DNA from: Adiantum capillus-veneris
Taxonomy: Eukaryota > Streptophyta > Polypodiopsida > Polypodiales > Pteridaceae
DNA length: 64,000 nucleotides
Assembly: GCA_014529385.2 (NCBI GenBank)
Contig: CM043970.1
Coordinates: 63,594,996-63,658,995, forward strand
Reading direction: 5' to 3'
Shown one piece after another: positions 23,880-37,538 of this stretch (positions are counted from its first letter, which is position 1; every line of letters starts with the position of its first letter). The translations under genes and the position numbers were made by a program. The notes under the pieces were generated by a model. The model had not been told where the DNA came from and made no database searches. It was given only the letters and a program-made list of their open reading frames with translations.

Positions 23880-24342
23880 GCAATTGATTAGCAACTCGTT
23901 ATCTTCGATATCCACCCACTCCAAGTGAGAAAACCTTCTCACAAATTGGAAATAAGGAATCTTCTTCAAGCCCAACCAAGCTTACAAGAGGAAATGGTGC
24001 CATTGGAGCTTCATGAATCCTAAACAAAAATCCCTTTTTTGTTTTGTACCCAAAAAAAGCGCACACAATATTTTGCAAGGATGCAATTTTTTTTTTTAGA
24101 ATAAGATGAAAACATTCACGTCAAATGATACATGGTAATTAACAAGAGGCAAAATAACAGATTGTCGGGATGCTAGAATCTCTACTACCTTTTGTGCAAC
24201 AAATAAGAACACCATGCATTGTTGAAAATGAATCGTCTTACAATTGTTGTAACATTGATCCTAATATGAGATGTAAAGTGAAATGGTTAGAAATATATTT
24301 CCGGTCCACCATTCATAGTACACACATACATACGCACACACA
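23880..24342. repeat. Duplicated gag-leader segment, copy 1
   Basis: About 460 bp repeated in direct orientation at 26131-26592 with roughly 15 differences seen by eye. It begins CAATTGATTAGCAACTCG and ends in the CACACATACATAYGCACACACA run. It covers minus-strand gag N-terminal sequence. Confidence 0.9.
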
Positions 24343-26130
<1,788 letters not shown>

Positions 26131-26592
26131 GCAATTGATTAGCAACTCGTTATCTTCAATATCCACCCACTCCAAGTGAGAAAACCTTCTCACAAATTGG
26201 AAATAAAGAATCTTCTTCAAGTCCAACCAAGCTTACAAGAGGAAATGGTGCCATTGGAGCTTCATGAATCCTAAACAAAAATCCCTTTTTGGTTTTGTAC
26301 CAAAAAAAGCGCACACAGTATTTTGCAAGGATGCAATTTGTTTCTTTATAATAAGATGAAAACATTCATGTCAAATGATGCATGGTAATTAACAAGAGGC
26401 AAAATAACAGATTGTCGGGATGCTAGAATCTCTACTACCTTTTGTGCACCAAACAAGAACATCATGCATTGTTGAAAATGAATCTTCTTACAATTGTTGT
26501 AGCATTGATCCTAATATGAGATGTAAAGTGAAATGGTTAGAAATATATTTCCGGTCCACCATTCATAGTACACACATACATATGCACACACA
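26131..26592. repeat. Duplicated gag-leader segment, copy 2
   Basis: Direct-repeat partner of 23880-24342. The minus-strand frame from 26365 (PMAPFPLVSLVGLEEDSLF) continues the gag-like reading better than copy 1 does. Confidence 0.9.
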
Positions 26593-26789
26593 CACATACA
26601 CACACACACACCACATAACAACCTATGACCTACAATAGAACAAAAATGAGACAAAATATACACGTCCAAACTAACATCGTATTTAATAAGAGGTAGAATG
26701 AAAGGGTTTACAAATGCGTTTATTTCCACTAACCAATGAGACCAAAACTCCACTATGACACGTTGGAATTGCAATTTTATACTCACAAT

Positions 26790-27240
26790 GACATGGATTG
26801 TTTCATTACCAACAGAATGACATGTTCACACAAAAGTTCATCATTCATGCAACTAGCTCAATCATTCTAGAAATTAAGCGCTTATACAACATGAACCTTC
26901 AACATTCAAACAACTTACTCTTGAAATTTGTTATACACAAAGTGCCTATACACTCACACGAAAGCCCTCCTCAGTGGGGACACTAAAAATATGTATCTAT
27001 TTTATTTTTGCTAAACTATGAGGACAACAATTTTCTACTCACAATGCCATTGATTGCTTGTCTTGCAATTGGAATGGCAATTGCATACAAAATTCATGAA
27101 ATCAACTCAAATCATTCTAGAAATTAAGGGCTCATATAACATGAATCTTCAACTCATTCACACAACTTAATCTTGAACTAACTATATGCAAAGCGTTCCT
27201 ACACTCCCATGAAAGCCCTCATGAGTGGGGGCACAAAAAA
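26790..27240. repeat. Imperfect tandem duplication, about 240-bp unit
   Basis: Two units share CTCACAATGMCATKGATTG, TCATTCTAGAAATTAAG and GAAAGCCCTC...GTGGGG. Divergence is moderate and no coding frame is conserved. Confidence 0.75.
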
Positions 27241-27847
27241 AAATTGAGACAGTCTAGGGAAGACAGTCTAGAGCGGGCAACAAGAGATGTGACCTCTAAG
27301 CAAATCTCAAAGCTCCTATGCAACTCATTAGGCTTGGGGTCTAGGACAACACACAACCCCCTTAAGCAAACAAAAACACATCCAAACACCCCCATACACA
27401 CAATTTGGCAAATGTTTGACAAAGTCTCACACATGAAAACTCAAAGCTTCAAATAAACTGTCACAATGATATGAGCTCCTCAACTAAAGCAAACTACAAT
27501 ACACAAAGACTAAACAAAATTTTCCCTACAACAACACGCACTCAAAATAGCCACCCCTCACACTTAGGGTCGAAGGAGTCCCCTCCACCTTGCCACCCCT
27601 TATATAGGTATTGGAGTACTTACCGTTTGCATAATTGTACGTAATTATATTGGCAAAGCTTCCTATGAGACTTAGGTGATGTAAGTAAAGAGATGGATGG
27701 TAAAACTAGGATTTGGATTAGTAGGTTAATAATAGTTAGAAATCTTAGCTAGTATTCAAAAAGGATCTATACAATGGATAATATAAAGGGAGATTTACAA
27801 ATGGTGGAATAAGTAAAATGAAAAATTAGCCAAATTTGGAAGAATTT
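27241..27847. other. No recognised gene
   Basis: It contains an inverted-looking AGACAGTCTAG duplication near 27247-27275 and a TTATATAGGTATTGG TATA-like site near 27600. I could not assign it to an element with confidence. It might hold the 5' untranslated part of the Tat-type element. Confidence 0.4.
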
Positions 27848-28285
27848 CCCTCTCCTTTGCTTTGGGGTTGATGAAAATGATGAATTGTCGCTCCCATCTT
27901 CCATATGTTGTGTGTCTATTCCATTGGATATGGTGTGTCCTTCATAACTTTATCCTCCTTTTTTCCGCTTATCCATCAAAGAAATTCATAGGAAAATTAA
28001 AGCATTGGTGTTAAGGCATGAGAGATAGAAGCAAGAAAAGAGGTGAATTATGGTGGGGAAGTATGGAATATAGAGATAAACACATAGTAGCCATAGCCAA
28101 ATTTGGGGAGCTTCTTCTTCATGCTAATTAAAGTAGAGAGAGAGTGTGTGTGTGTGTAATGATGGAATATATAAAATAGAGAAAAGAAAAGATGGGCTAT
28201 TTGAAAGTGTATAAGTGTATTTTAGGGCTCTAGGGACGCCCCAATAAGCCCCTGATTCATGATACTTGATCATAGAGCTATTTCT
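27848..28285. repeat. Dispersed repeat family block X, copy 2
   Basis: Direct match to 11103-11610, with a short AGAGAGAGTGTGTG run where copy 1 has a 98-bp TG tract. Confidence 0.7.
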
Positions 28286-28419
28286 TCATGGAGTTCGATA
28301 GTTTCAATTTCCAAATAATAGTGCACACCATACTACATAATATTGATAGATGTTTTTCGGTCAAGCTATCGTGAAAGAAGAGAAGCAAAAACCTTAAACT
28401 TAGCTCTAAATAAATCGAA

Positions 28420-28800
28420 TGTGTATATATGTAAAAAAGCTCTAATGAACTCATTTACTATTTAGTATAGGTAAACTAGCAGTGACCAAGATGCATTACC
28501 AAGTTTTCTTATGAGAACCCATACTTTTTGCTCTAGGTGTGTGTTTATTAGTAGGGGTGAGATTGCATATGTATACTATGGTTGGGGTTATTTAGATTAT
28601 ATAAATATAAGTGTTTTCACCCATTCCCAATTACTTTAGTTTACATATAGCCATCTATGCTACTCCTTGTAAATATTTATAGAGTGTTAAATAAAGCTGG
28701 TGATATCTCCACATGAAAAAATAGCTTGAAGGGGAATCTATTCAAAGAACATGTCCATTTTCCACAAAAGACATGGAGATTTCAATGCTAAAGGAGTTTG
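28420..28800. repeat. Dispersed repeat block Y, copy 2
   Basis: Its reverse complement is found at 11926-12275. Blocks X and Y lie in the same relative order at both loci, but Y is inverted in one of them. Confidence 0.7.
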
Positions 28801-31700
28801 GAGTTTCCTTCTTAGGATGTAAAGTTTGTAACCTTTGTGGCACTTCAAATATGGAGAGACATATTCAAGTATATGTCTTTTTCTCAAGTGTTGCAAATTA
28901 AAATCTTGTAATCATAGCATTAAATCTAACTTAAATACATAGTGTTCTTTATCAAGAAAGACATGGGCTTTAAGCACAATCTTCTCTCTCATAATTCTTG
29001 CAAAACCAAACCTTGTAAAAAAAGAAAAGAAACCACTCTTGGAGTATTTATGGATCGGATAACTCCTCGCTAGTCAAGGTGCATCATGGGTCTCAACTAT
29101 AGTAGTAGCACCTACATCTACCAAGCAAGGTAGACACTGAGATACACTATTGAAAGAATTTGAATCCTTATGCATTATGAGAAAGCATAATTTACATGAC
29201 TTTGCTTGCTCAAAATGTAAGCACCGTGAAAAATCAAATACACAATAAAAAATGAGCATATCTTTCCAGTGGAAGCAGATATCTTCCCAACAATTCTTTC
29301 TTCTTTAAAAGAAGGGAAAGTATGATTACTTGAATTGTCTCCTTAATTTTTAATCTTCATGCATAGAGAACATCTATCTCTTTTTGAGAAATTTATTGGT
29401 GAGATGCTCAAGTCAATGCTTATAGTTCTTTTCTTTGGATTCCATCTTGCAAGTATGGATACTTTGCCTCACACTCTCTTGGTGTTTATGAATCTACTCT
29501 CATCTCTTTGATTGCTTAAAAACAACATTCAAAGAAAAAGTGTGCATGTTCTTTTGGTAAGGGGTTTTATGACAATATGTATGGTTTGGATCTCTTTCCT
29601 TGCTTCATAATGACTCTTGGAAACCTCAACAAGATTTATTATGTCCTCTCTTTGAGAGAAACCCATATGCATTTAAGATTTGATCTACTCATGTCATTAT
29701 GATTACTTGACAAAGATAAAAGTAAGAGCTTCCCCTCTCTACTTAGAGACAGAGAATTAAATTTTAAATAATTGATAAAAGATTTTTTTTCACTCTTTGC
29801 TTTAATTTCCTTCTTACAACAATCAAATTGATACATCTTCTTTTCTATGATCATAAATTTCTCTCTCTTACCTCAAATCATCTCTTGATTGAGGAAGAGA
29901 GAAACCTTTGACAAAGATCTAAATCTCACATTAAGATGGTAGAATCTCTTATATCGAGTTGCTCCATAGAAGAAGAAGCCAGCCAAGAATCTAATAGCAA
30001 TGCAACCAAATTTGAGTAATGCTACCACCATCACTTGTAAATAATCATAATAAGGTATTCATATTGCATTGTTAAGCATCAAATTGATAAAAGGAGACAA
30101 TTGCATGCATAAACACACACACACACACATATAGAGAGAGAGGGAGAAGGGAAATGTATGAGCATCCTATAGCTCATCCGCAAAAGAGACATGTCTCATC
30201 TCTCACTCTCTACATGTTTACAATGTATTAGAGATAATACCATTTTGTACATGAGAAACATGCAATGGGTATACCATGCCTCTCTTGGCACCTCTTGCAA
30301 TCACTAGCAAATCTTAATGCATCCAAAAAGACTGCTCTCCAAGTAGTACATGACATCTACTATTTCTCAATTGTCTCACTGAGATAAAAGCTTTATCTCA
30401 GCTTGGGACATTATGCACATCATGTAGCTTACAAGATGCATTACTAGGCAATGATAGACAAACACCTTCCACACCAACAATGTCATATCTTGAACCATTA
30501 GCAAGATGCACACAACCAAGTCTCCCACTAGAATAGCTACTAAACTAATCATGACATGGTGCGATATGAAAAATAGCATCATCATCTAGTAACCATCATG
30601 AAGAAGGTGTGTTTTCCAAAGAAAAAAAGTAGGGTGGAGGTAAACTAAAAGCTAATTTGGCAGCACCATTAGTGGTATACTAGTCATTGTAATAGCCTCT
30701 TTGACTGGGGCCATCACTAAATCTGCATCATGCATGTCTCTCTAAGTCAAAAACAGCCGTGTATGATCACAATGGCAAAAATTTAAATGTTGATGTGAAT
30801 GAGACCTTTGTCTCTCATGAGTCATCATTGTAGACTCAAAAATGTCATACATATTGAATATTAAATTAAGTTTCTACATACCAACAATTGCATATGCATC
30901 AACTGGGAGAACAACTTGACCACCACATTAAAGAGACATCCACATATCCATACATGCACCAAATTGTTTAAAAGTAGGCATCAATGTGATCCCCAATCCC
31001 AAAATCAATCAAACATGATAACCAAAAGTGGCATAAACAATGTGCATAAAGACTACATCCAAAAACACATCAATGGCATGTGTGGATGTCCAATAGCCAC
31101 ATCAATGTGGAACAATCACTGCATCAATGTGATGCTTTCATATGAATAGATGTAGAGCTATCAAATTCTCATGTATCCCACATAGGATCCAAAAATGCTC
31201 CAGACTCCAAAGTTGCTAATCCAAATCAGCCCCTTTCATGATCTTTGTGTGAGACTGTGAGCTCTCTCTACCTCTTTGAGGCTATGTGCCACTATTCGAG
31301 TGCTTGTGGTTGATTTGCAAAATAAAATTTGCTCCACCAAGCATGTGTGATGGTCGTAGCCCACCCAGGTTGAGTTGGTACTATTGTTTGCATAAGCTAA
31401 TGCATTCCTTGTGCTACCTGATGGGATGTTGGGTTGAGAGCCCCTTACTACTCTGTGGTTTGCGGACCCTCTATGGGCTTTGTGAAGTGAAGCATGGAAA
31501 GGGATACTATTAGTCGAGATTTGGTCCACTGGCTGCCTGGCTTGTGGTTCCTAGTGAGCACTTCTGAGCTTGTAAAGATTATTAATGGCATGCTTGATTG
31601 CTACTTTACTAATGTCTTGCTGTGTGTATAGCACACACTCTAGGAGATCAATCTCTTGCTCAACTTGATGCTACAAGCTTTACCATTTTGATGCTCTATG
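28801..31700. other. About 2.9 kb without recognised gene
   Basis: AT-rich sequence with a short CACACA-GAGAGA run near 30115-30150. Open frames of up to 97 codons (31529-31236 minus) show no family signature. The right end may include non-coding copia sequence. Confidence 0.45.
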
Positions 31701-31839
31701 TACTTGCAGAATAATGTGGAGCCCCCAAAACCAAAACCATGCTCTAATATCAGTTGTGAGAGCACCTCAATGCTCACAAGCTTCACAATTTGGATCCATG
31801 TTTATGGATTGTGGTGAGTGCTCGTGCTATAATGAGGCT

Positions 31840-32502
31840 ACGTTATGGGATGACAAGCTTAAGTGGGAAAGTGCTATGAAATCAAAAATGGTTTCTTTGG
31901 AGAAGAGATAGACTTGGGACTTAGTGGGAAAAATGCTTTGCTGTGTAAATGGGTTTACAAGTTGAAGGTCACACCGATGATGGGAAGCCAAAGTACATGG
32001 CTAAATTGGTTGCCAAATGTTTCAAGAAGCAAGGCAAAGACTTTGACGAGGATTTTTCATTAGTTGTCAAGATGAAAACCTTGTGGACATTACTTGATTT
32101 GGTTGCCAAAGAGGACATGGAATTAGTCCAAATGTATGTTAAGATAGCGTTCTTACATGGTGATCTTCATGGGGACATTTACATGCAACAACCATAGGGT
32201 TTTGTTGAGAACAACATGAAAAATTTGAGTGAATCATACCGTATTATTGGCGTGCATGCTATGCGGGATAGATCAAAGAGAGTTCATTACTTGTCAAAAA
32301 AAGATACATTTCTCGTGTACTAAAGCATTTCAATATGGAGGAGGGGAAGCCATTATCTAATCCATTGCCTCCATATGTAATGGTGAGCAAATAAAATCAT
32401 CCCAAATCTAATGAGGAAAATGTTGAAATGGCTAAGATTTTTTATGCATCTATGGCTAGTTCTTTACCATGATTGGGGCTCATCCAAACATTGCATTTTC
32501 AT
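31840..32502 (+). pseudogene. Ty1/copia reverse transcriptase, 5' portion, interrupted by gypsy insertion
   Basis: The plus strand gives WESAMKSKMVSLE, LLCKWVYKLKVT, DDGKPKYMAKLVAKCFKKQG, VKMKTLWTLLDLVAKEDMEL, then VKIAFLHGDLHGDIYMQQP. These are the RT blocks typical of plant Ty1/copia, normally ending DVKTAFLHGDL. Decayed blocks follow (VHYLSKKRYISRVLKHFN, then a gap region). The frame stops at 32502, where the minus-strand gypsy element begins, and copia similarity resumes at 49227. Several frameshifts and a TAG after MQQP show that it was probably inactive. Confidence 0.85.
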
Positions 32503-33183
32503 TGTAATGGGAATGGACTATGAACATTGAGAATAGCGGAATTAAGAAAATTGTAGTGAGCATTTTTATGAGAATAGTTTGAGAAAATAGAGGGTGAACT
32601 TGCTTAGAGGTAGCAACATAATTATTATACTTTAATTAACTTGGCATGAACAATACTTTGCAAGAGAGAGAATTAGAGAACTTGACAATAGTTGAGGATC
32701 GGATTTATGCGGAGCCGGTCCCCCTCCAAAAGGTTTTTGTATTATAGCTTCTCCCATAAAGAGAGACTTGGTACAATACAATCTTTGTGTTCCTTGAGAC
32801 CTTGATGGTGAAATGAAGATAGAGAGCTTCATGCACCAAAATTATGCTTGCAACTTAGCTAAATGAAAGCAATAACTTGTCCCTGACCTCAATCCCAAGA
32901 CCTCAAACACCTTCAAAGTGGAGTGAGCTAGCAAGGAATGAGGGTAGGGAAGAGGAAGAAGAAGTATTCTTACGAGAAATACATAGACTCCTCACTTGAT
33001 ATTTGTTGTTGCTTAGCATAGCATAATAGCATAGTAATTGAGATGAAGAAGATGGCACGATTTCACTTTGGAGCATGGCTCTTGGTTGGATTTGCATTCC
33101 ATAGCCAAGAGTTGTTGGTGTAGGCTCTCAAATTCTCAAACTTGGAGAAGGAGATGGAGTCTTGCTCAACAAACCATGAGAAT

Positions 33184-33185
<2 letters not shown>

Positions 33186-33259
<74 letters not shown>

Positions 33260-33260
33260 G
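33186..33260 (+). repeat. (TG)n(AG)n compound microsatellite
   Basis: It is present in the 3' LTR. The 5' LTR has only GTGTGTATGTGAGTGCATGAGAG at the same place (near 48355), so the tract expanded after insertion. Confidence 0.95.
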
Positions 33261-33394
33261 TGAATGAGAGAGGGTATATGGGCAAGCACACCCCCTCCTT
33301 GCTTGGGTTGACCCCCTCTTCTAGCTCTTCCTTAATGGTGATTGGACATCCTCAAGCCTGGCCAATCACATGCTTTGTGCATATCAAGCAGCAA

Positions 33395-33665
33395 GGGTAG
33401 CATTAGGACAAGTCCTTCATACCCCTTTGAGAGAGAGGGCTTGAATAATGCTTGAAAAATTAATTAAACAAACTAAAATCTTATTGGACCCCTTTAGAGG
33501 CCAACCAATAGGCTTTAAGCACTACATGGGGTAGCATTAGGACAAGTGTCCTTCATACCCCTTTGAGAGAGAGGGCTTGAATAATGCTTGAAAAAATGAT
33601 TTAACAAAGTAAAATTTTATTGGACCCCTTTAGAGGCCAACCAATAGGCTTTAGGCACTACATTA
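33395..33665. repeat. 133-bp tandem duplication within the 3' LTR
   Basis: GGGTAGCATTAGGACAAG...TTAGGCACTACAT is present twice here and once in the 5' LTR (near 48507-48640). Confidence 0.88.
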
Positions 33666-33776
33666 GGGTAGCATGTGTAGGTGCTTGACATGGGGCGCAA
33701 TTTTTGGGCGAGCAATTCTTGGCGAGCGCTTTTTAAGAATCGGGTGAGCAGATTCCCAAAAGAAGGGATAATCTAC

Positions 33777-33780
<4 letters not shown>

Positions 33781-33835
<55 letters not shown>
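33781..33835 (+). repeat. (TC)n microsatellite, about 54 bp
   Basis: Pure TC run close to the left end of the 8-kb insertion. Confidence 0.97.
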
Positions 33836-33837
<2 letters not shown>

Positions 33838-34466
33838 CAACTAAAATTTGATTGTCGGTTCACAACCAACTTACATTCAAACAAAAACCACCATGGATGC
33901 ATTCGATACACTATTAATAAGACAAACAGAAGTTCCTTACACATAATTATGGTCTATTTCATATACCAAACCCCAAATCTATGTGTTCCGTTGCATCAAA
34001 AGTAAATACATATGGGGGGGGATACATCATGGGTGAGGTGGATGAAAGAAGGGTGGTGGGGGGTCATATGCTCTGGAGGAGACAAAGGTCGTGCCAATGG
34101 GGGAAGTGCACCAAATTGTGGGGGAACTCCTCCAAATGGCAGAGAGTACGAACCATATGGGGGGGGGGGGGGGGGGGGTGTAGATAGTGAAAGAGGCAAT
34201 GGATCAACTCCGGGCGGGGCCTCAGATGTGGAGGCAATGAATGCACAGGGAGATGGTCCAGTTGCACGCCATGCCAAAACTAGGGCCGTGAAAGTAGTAT
34301 ACGGAGCTGCCTACCCCGCCCTGACAGCTGAGTGGTGTCGGGAAAGGTGGCTCCAACGGATGAAGCTGCTTTGTCACCTGCTTCGGATGCTCAGTTACCT
34401 AAGCTCTGTCACTCCTATGAAACATCAATGTCGAGCCTAAATCGGAAGGTAGGTGATGAGCTGGCT

Positions 34467-34626
34467 CTAGACAACTGGCTCTAGACAAGCACTGAAAACT
34501 GACCAATCCTTCTCACAACTGATGCAATGCATGCGTAGTAGTAAACATTGTGTTGCCAATGTCCCCACTCCTGCAAAACAATCCAACACAGCATCTCTCA
34601 TGTTTGTGAAGGTACCTAGTAGCCAT
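34467..34626 (-). other. Exon with methyltransferase motif I (AdoMet-binding)
   Basis: The exon starts after a TTGTAG acceptor and joins in phase to the preceding exon (FAR|WLLGTF). It encodes DAVLDCFAGVGTLATQ and then CISCEKDW. The D-x-F-x-G-x-G pattern followed by an acidic residue at the end of the second strand is the AdoMet pocket of amino-methyltransferases. Its position near the C-terminus, after the WDSEL...ATC region, fits the circularly permuted beta class. Confidence 0.65.
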
Positions 34627-37538
34627 CTACAAAAAAAATAGAAATCTTTAGATTGGTATAATTTTATAGGAACATGAAGAAAAACTTCCAAAAAGTTTCT
34701 AGCACCTGGCAAACGCTGGACTCCTCTCAACACCTCTACAGTAAGGAATGCCCATATGATCAAGCATCCACTGTGTGGAATCTGTACCTGGTAGCTTCTC
34801 CCACAACATGTTGTCATCTGCAAAGAAGCCACGTACATTTGCTGCAATCTCTCCATCCGCACGATCATACCTCGGAAGCCGACACCCACCGCTTCTAGGG
34901 GGTGAAAAGATGACCAGCAACAAAGTACCAAGCTACGAATAACAGTAAAACGTTGTTATTTTGAAATACAAACATTGAAGTTACTATTCAATATCAAAAC
35001 AAAAAATAACATACCCCCTCTACACAGTCCTGAACAGTCGTGCAACTAGACTCCGACAGCCGTATGTACAATATCCTCAACAACTGGAAATGAGCTCCCT
35101 CTACCTTCGAAGTGACAATGGACAGATGTTCTGCACGACATGTCGCCACAACCATGCCATCAACCAAAAGAAACTCGGTTGCCAGAAGGAATGCAGCATC
35201 CACAAGCTCACTATCCCATTGGTTCCATAAAGGAACCCCACCCGTGCTAGCTGCATGTGGCCTAGTGTAAGGGAAAGGCCATGTACATCAAACGTACGCC
35301 ACCCAATCTCAAGATGGGGTTCATTTGCCCTGTTCCTGATAGAGAGTCCAAGAATCTACGTAGTGACTGCATAAAAGTGCATGCAATCTTTGTTAGCACT
35401 AAAATTGTGGACATAACTTTGAATGTAAATTAATGTGGCTTACCTGTCATTGCACAACACATCTGGAATAGCTTTTTCCAAGCACTTGACACTAGCATGC
35501 ACTGCAAGGTGGCTGGCTCTACATGCATATCTGTATGTAGCAACATAAGATCAAATATATCTTTCAAGCAATGCTAAAGAGAACAACACAACATTAACCA
35601 TTTTCACGTACCTAGAGGGTTTTCTCCCACCACGTTGGCCATGTCTGATAGGTCCTCTACAGCCTTGCCATGTGATGGTGAACATGGAGGGGACTCCTGG
35701 ATGCCCCATACTGGTCTTGGGTGAAGGAAAGTGTCGATACACTGTGGCTCAAAGCACCAAGGCTATGAGCACTATCGCTGACTTCTACAGAATACTCCTC
35801 AACCACATGCTCGCTCTCACTATCATTGGAAGCAACAGCTCTCTTCTTTCTCTTCCCACGTTGCCGGTCAGCCAATGGTGCTTGCAAGTCTTTCTTTGAG
35901 GCCTGTTTCTTTTTGTCTGGTTTTTTTGTTGTGTTTGGAGATAGAGCATCCTCTATCACAACGGCTTTCTTCCGTGATGCAGTATGCTCCGCTATTAATT
36001 AAAAAAGAATAGTTATTGAGCCCATGTTGTATTGATGCATGGCAAAGGTAAAAACTATATAGTATGATACCTATGTATAGCGCTTCCTCTTCGGGTGGGT
36101 ACTCCTTGTCCAGGTAGTCCAGCCACCCAGGACACTTGAACCACGCTCCCTTTGGCCACAAGTCGTCTATTCACGCGTCAGGATATAAGCCCGTCTCCTC
36201 TCTCTCCGACATTCACCATGCATCATTGGGTGCTCAGGAATGGGGAAGACAAGAGCATATCTCCACCATCTACAAGACAGACCACAATGCTTTGAGCCAC
36301 CGAGAACAAGATTAGTGTATCCTACTACTTTCTTAATTTGTCAAGTAAAGATGTCAAACCTGTACAACAAGTGTCGTTCCGTGCAAGCAAAGTGGGGTTG
36401 CTCTTCGGGATCCTGTGTGGACTTGATCCGAGCACTCCACTTCTTGAAGGCTTTGTCAAAGTGCTTCCGTCTGTATGTCAGCAATGTGTGGGCAAGTGTG
36501 CAACCATGCCTCTCTTCAGCCTTCTCGTGTTGGAAAGCAACATGATGATTCTCACCCTCCATTTTCTTGGCCATCTCAAGCACTCTCCTGTGCAAATAAT
36601 AGGTCACAAGTTAGATTATCAACAAATTGCTAGCTTGTGCACACAATCACTAAATCTAATCTTTCCAATTGCCACCAATACACGTGATATTGAAGCCACT
36701 GGATCCAGGCCTTCTCCGTCAATCCTATGCAATTCTCCTTCAAGGATGCATCACCACCTTGCAACAAATCAATCAAGTAACACTTCCTAGCAAAGGAAAA
36801 GTGAGACTTATTTTTCATTGCTACATAATAAAAAGAGAAAGATATTGAATGATTTAAATGACATTTACCTACTCTTTCAGGCTAATGCGTGCACGTGCAA
36901 TATTTGCAACTCTCGAGGGTGTCATTTTGGTGGTCTTCTCGCCCCAACCTATAAATGATATACATTTTTGGAAAAAATCGTTTCCATTCTCTGGATTTGC
37001 AATGGTTGCTATCTCAAGCCCTATGCACGTGAAATATTGCTCTGTTTGAGATAGTGCTAGATTGATGCTTTCCTCGTATACGTCAGGTGCCAAGTCGTAG
37101 TCAAATCTCCCTTTTGATGGAAACCCTTCCGTTTTACTACTATACATAGGATCGAACTCTTCCTATCATTTGCCAAGGACACAATAAAAATACACATAAT
37201 ATGATTTTGCAATCAAAACATATTCTCTTTTAGCATTGGTTTCAAGCATACCTTCCAAATGAGTTGTGCAAGGATAGCCATTGGCAATTTTAGCCACTTT
37301 GATTTGTTTATTAGACCCCTAAAATTCAAAGCCCTTTCTACTACCAAACGCGCTCTTTCCGGAAATTTTTGCAGAAGTGAAGTAGGGTCCGCCAATCCTA
37401 GCTTTCTCATCATGAAAATATCATGAGCAGTTGTATGAGGCACTGAAACCCTTATGACCCTGTTTAACACTTGATTGTAATTTGCATTGTCAAAAAGATA
37501 AGATGCATTTACATTCGCAAAAAAACAGTTGGCCCTAC

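Larger units (their letters stand above)
21875..24160 (-). pseudogene. Tat-type Ty3/gypsy gag and protease N-terminal part, decayed
   Basis: On the minus strand this is the upstream half of the element cut by the CACTA insertion. 23543-23346 contains RKDACTWFQSLYHEVRGNF, the gag block with TWF before a short linker. 22850-22656 has a decayed zinc knuckle (ECRSYGERGHAIYKYPYP, where CxxCGExGHxxxxCP is expected). 22452-22147 has a basic linker (SSKKKSKREKAKMIRRRR) leading to the protease. 23975-23745 (PYFQFVRRFSHLEWVD) continues toward the gag N-terminus. Two in-frame-size duplications (about 75 bp at 22426 and 119 bp at 23086) lie in it. The frame is broken throughout. Confidence 0.7.
32503..33692 (-). 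repeat. 3' LTR of the gypsy element, distal part
   Basis: It matches the first 1.0 kb of the 5' LTR (47677 onward), starting TGTAATGG. Two expansions are unique to it: a (TG)n(AG)n tract and a 133-bp tandem duplication near 33395-33665. Homology stops at CTTGACATG (33684-33692), where the 8-kb insertion starts. Confidence 0.88.

Noticed and set aside
31730-31760. Additional minus-strand primer-binding site (resembles TGATATTAGAGCATGG)
   Set aside because: It has two mismatches to the initiator-Met PBS, no LTR could be matched next to it, and copia coding sequence follows closely.
34012-34440. 142-codon plus-strand Gly-rich frame
   Set aside because: Complementary to the Pro-rich tail of the minus-strand methyltransferase gene; Gly content comes from the G run near 34160.
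35210-35300. An intact DPPY/DPPW catalytic motif in the methyltransferase
   Set aside because: Both plausible frames in the expected region (around FDVHGLSL or TWPFPYTRP) lack a clear [DNS]PP[YFW], so I do not claim catalytic competence.
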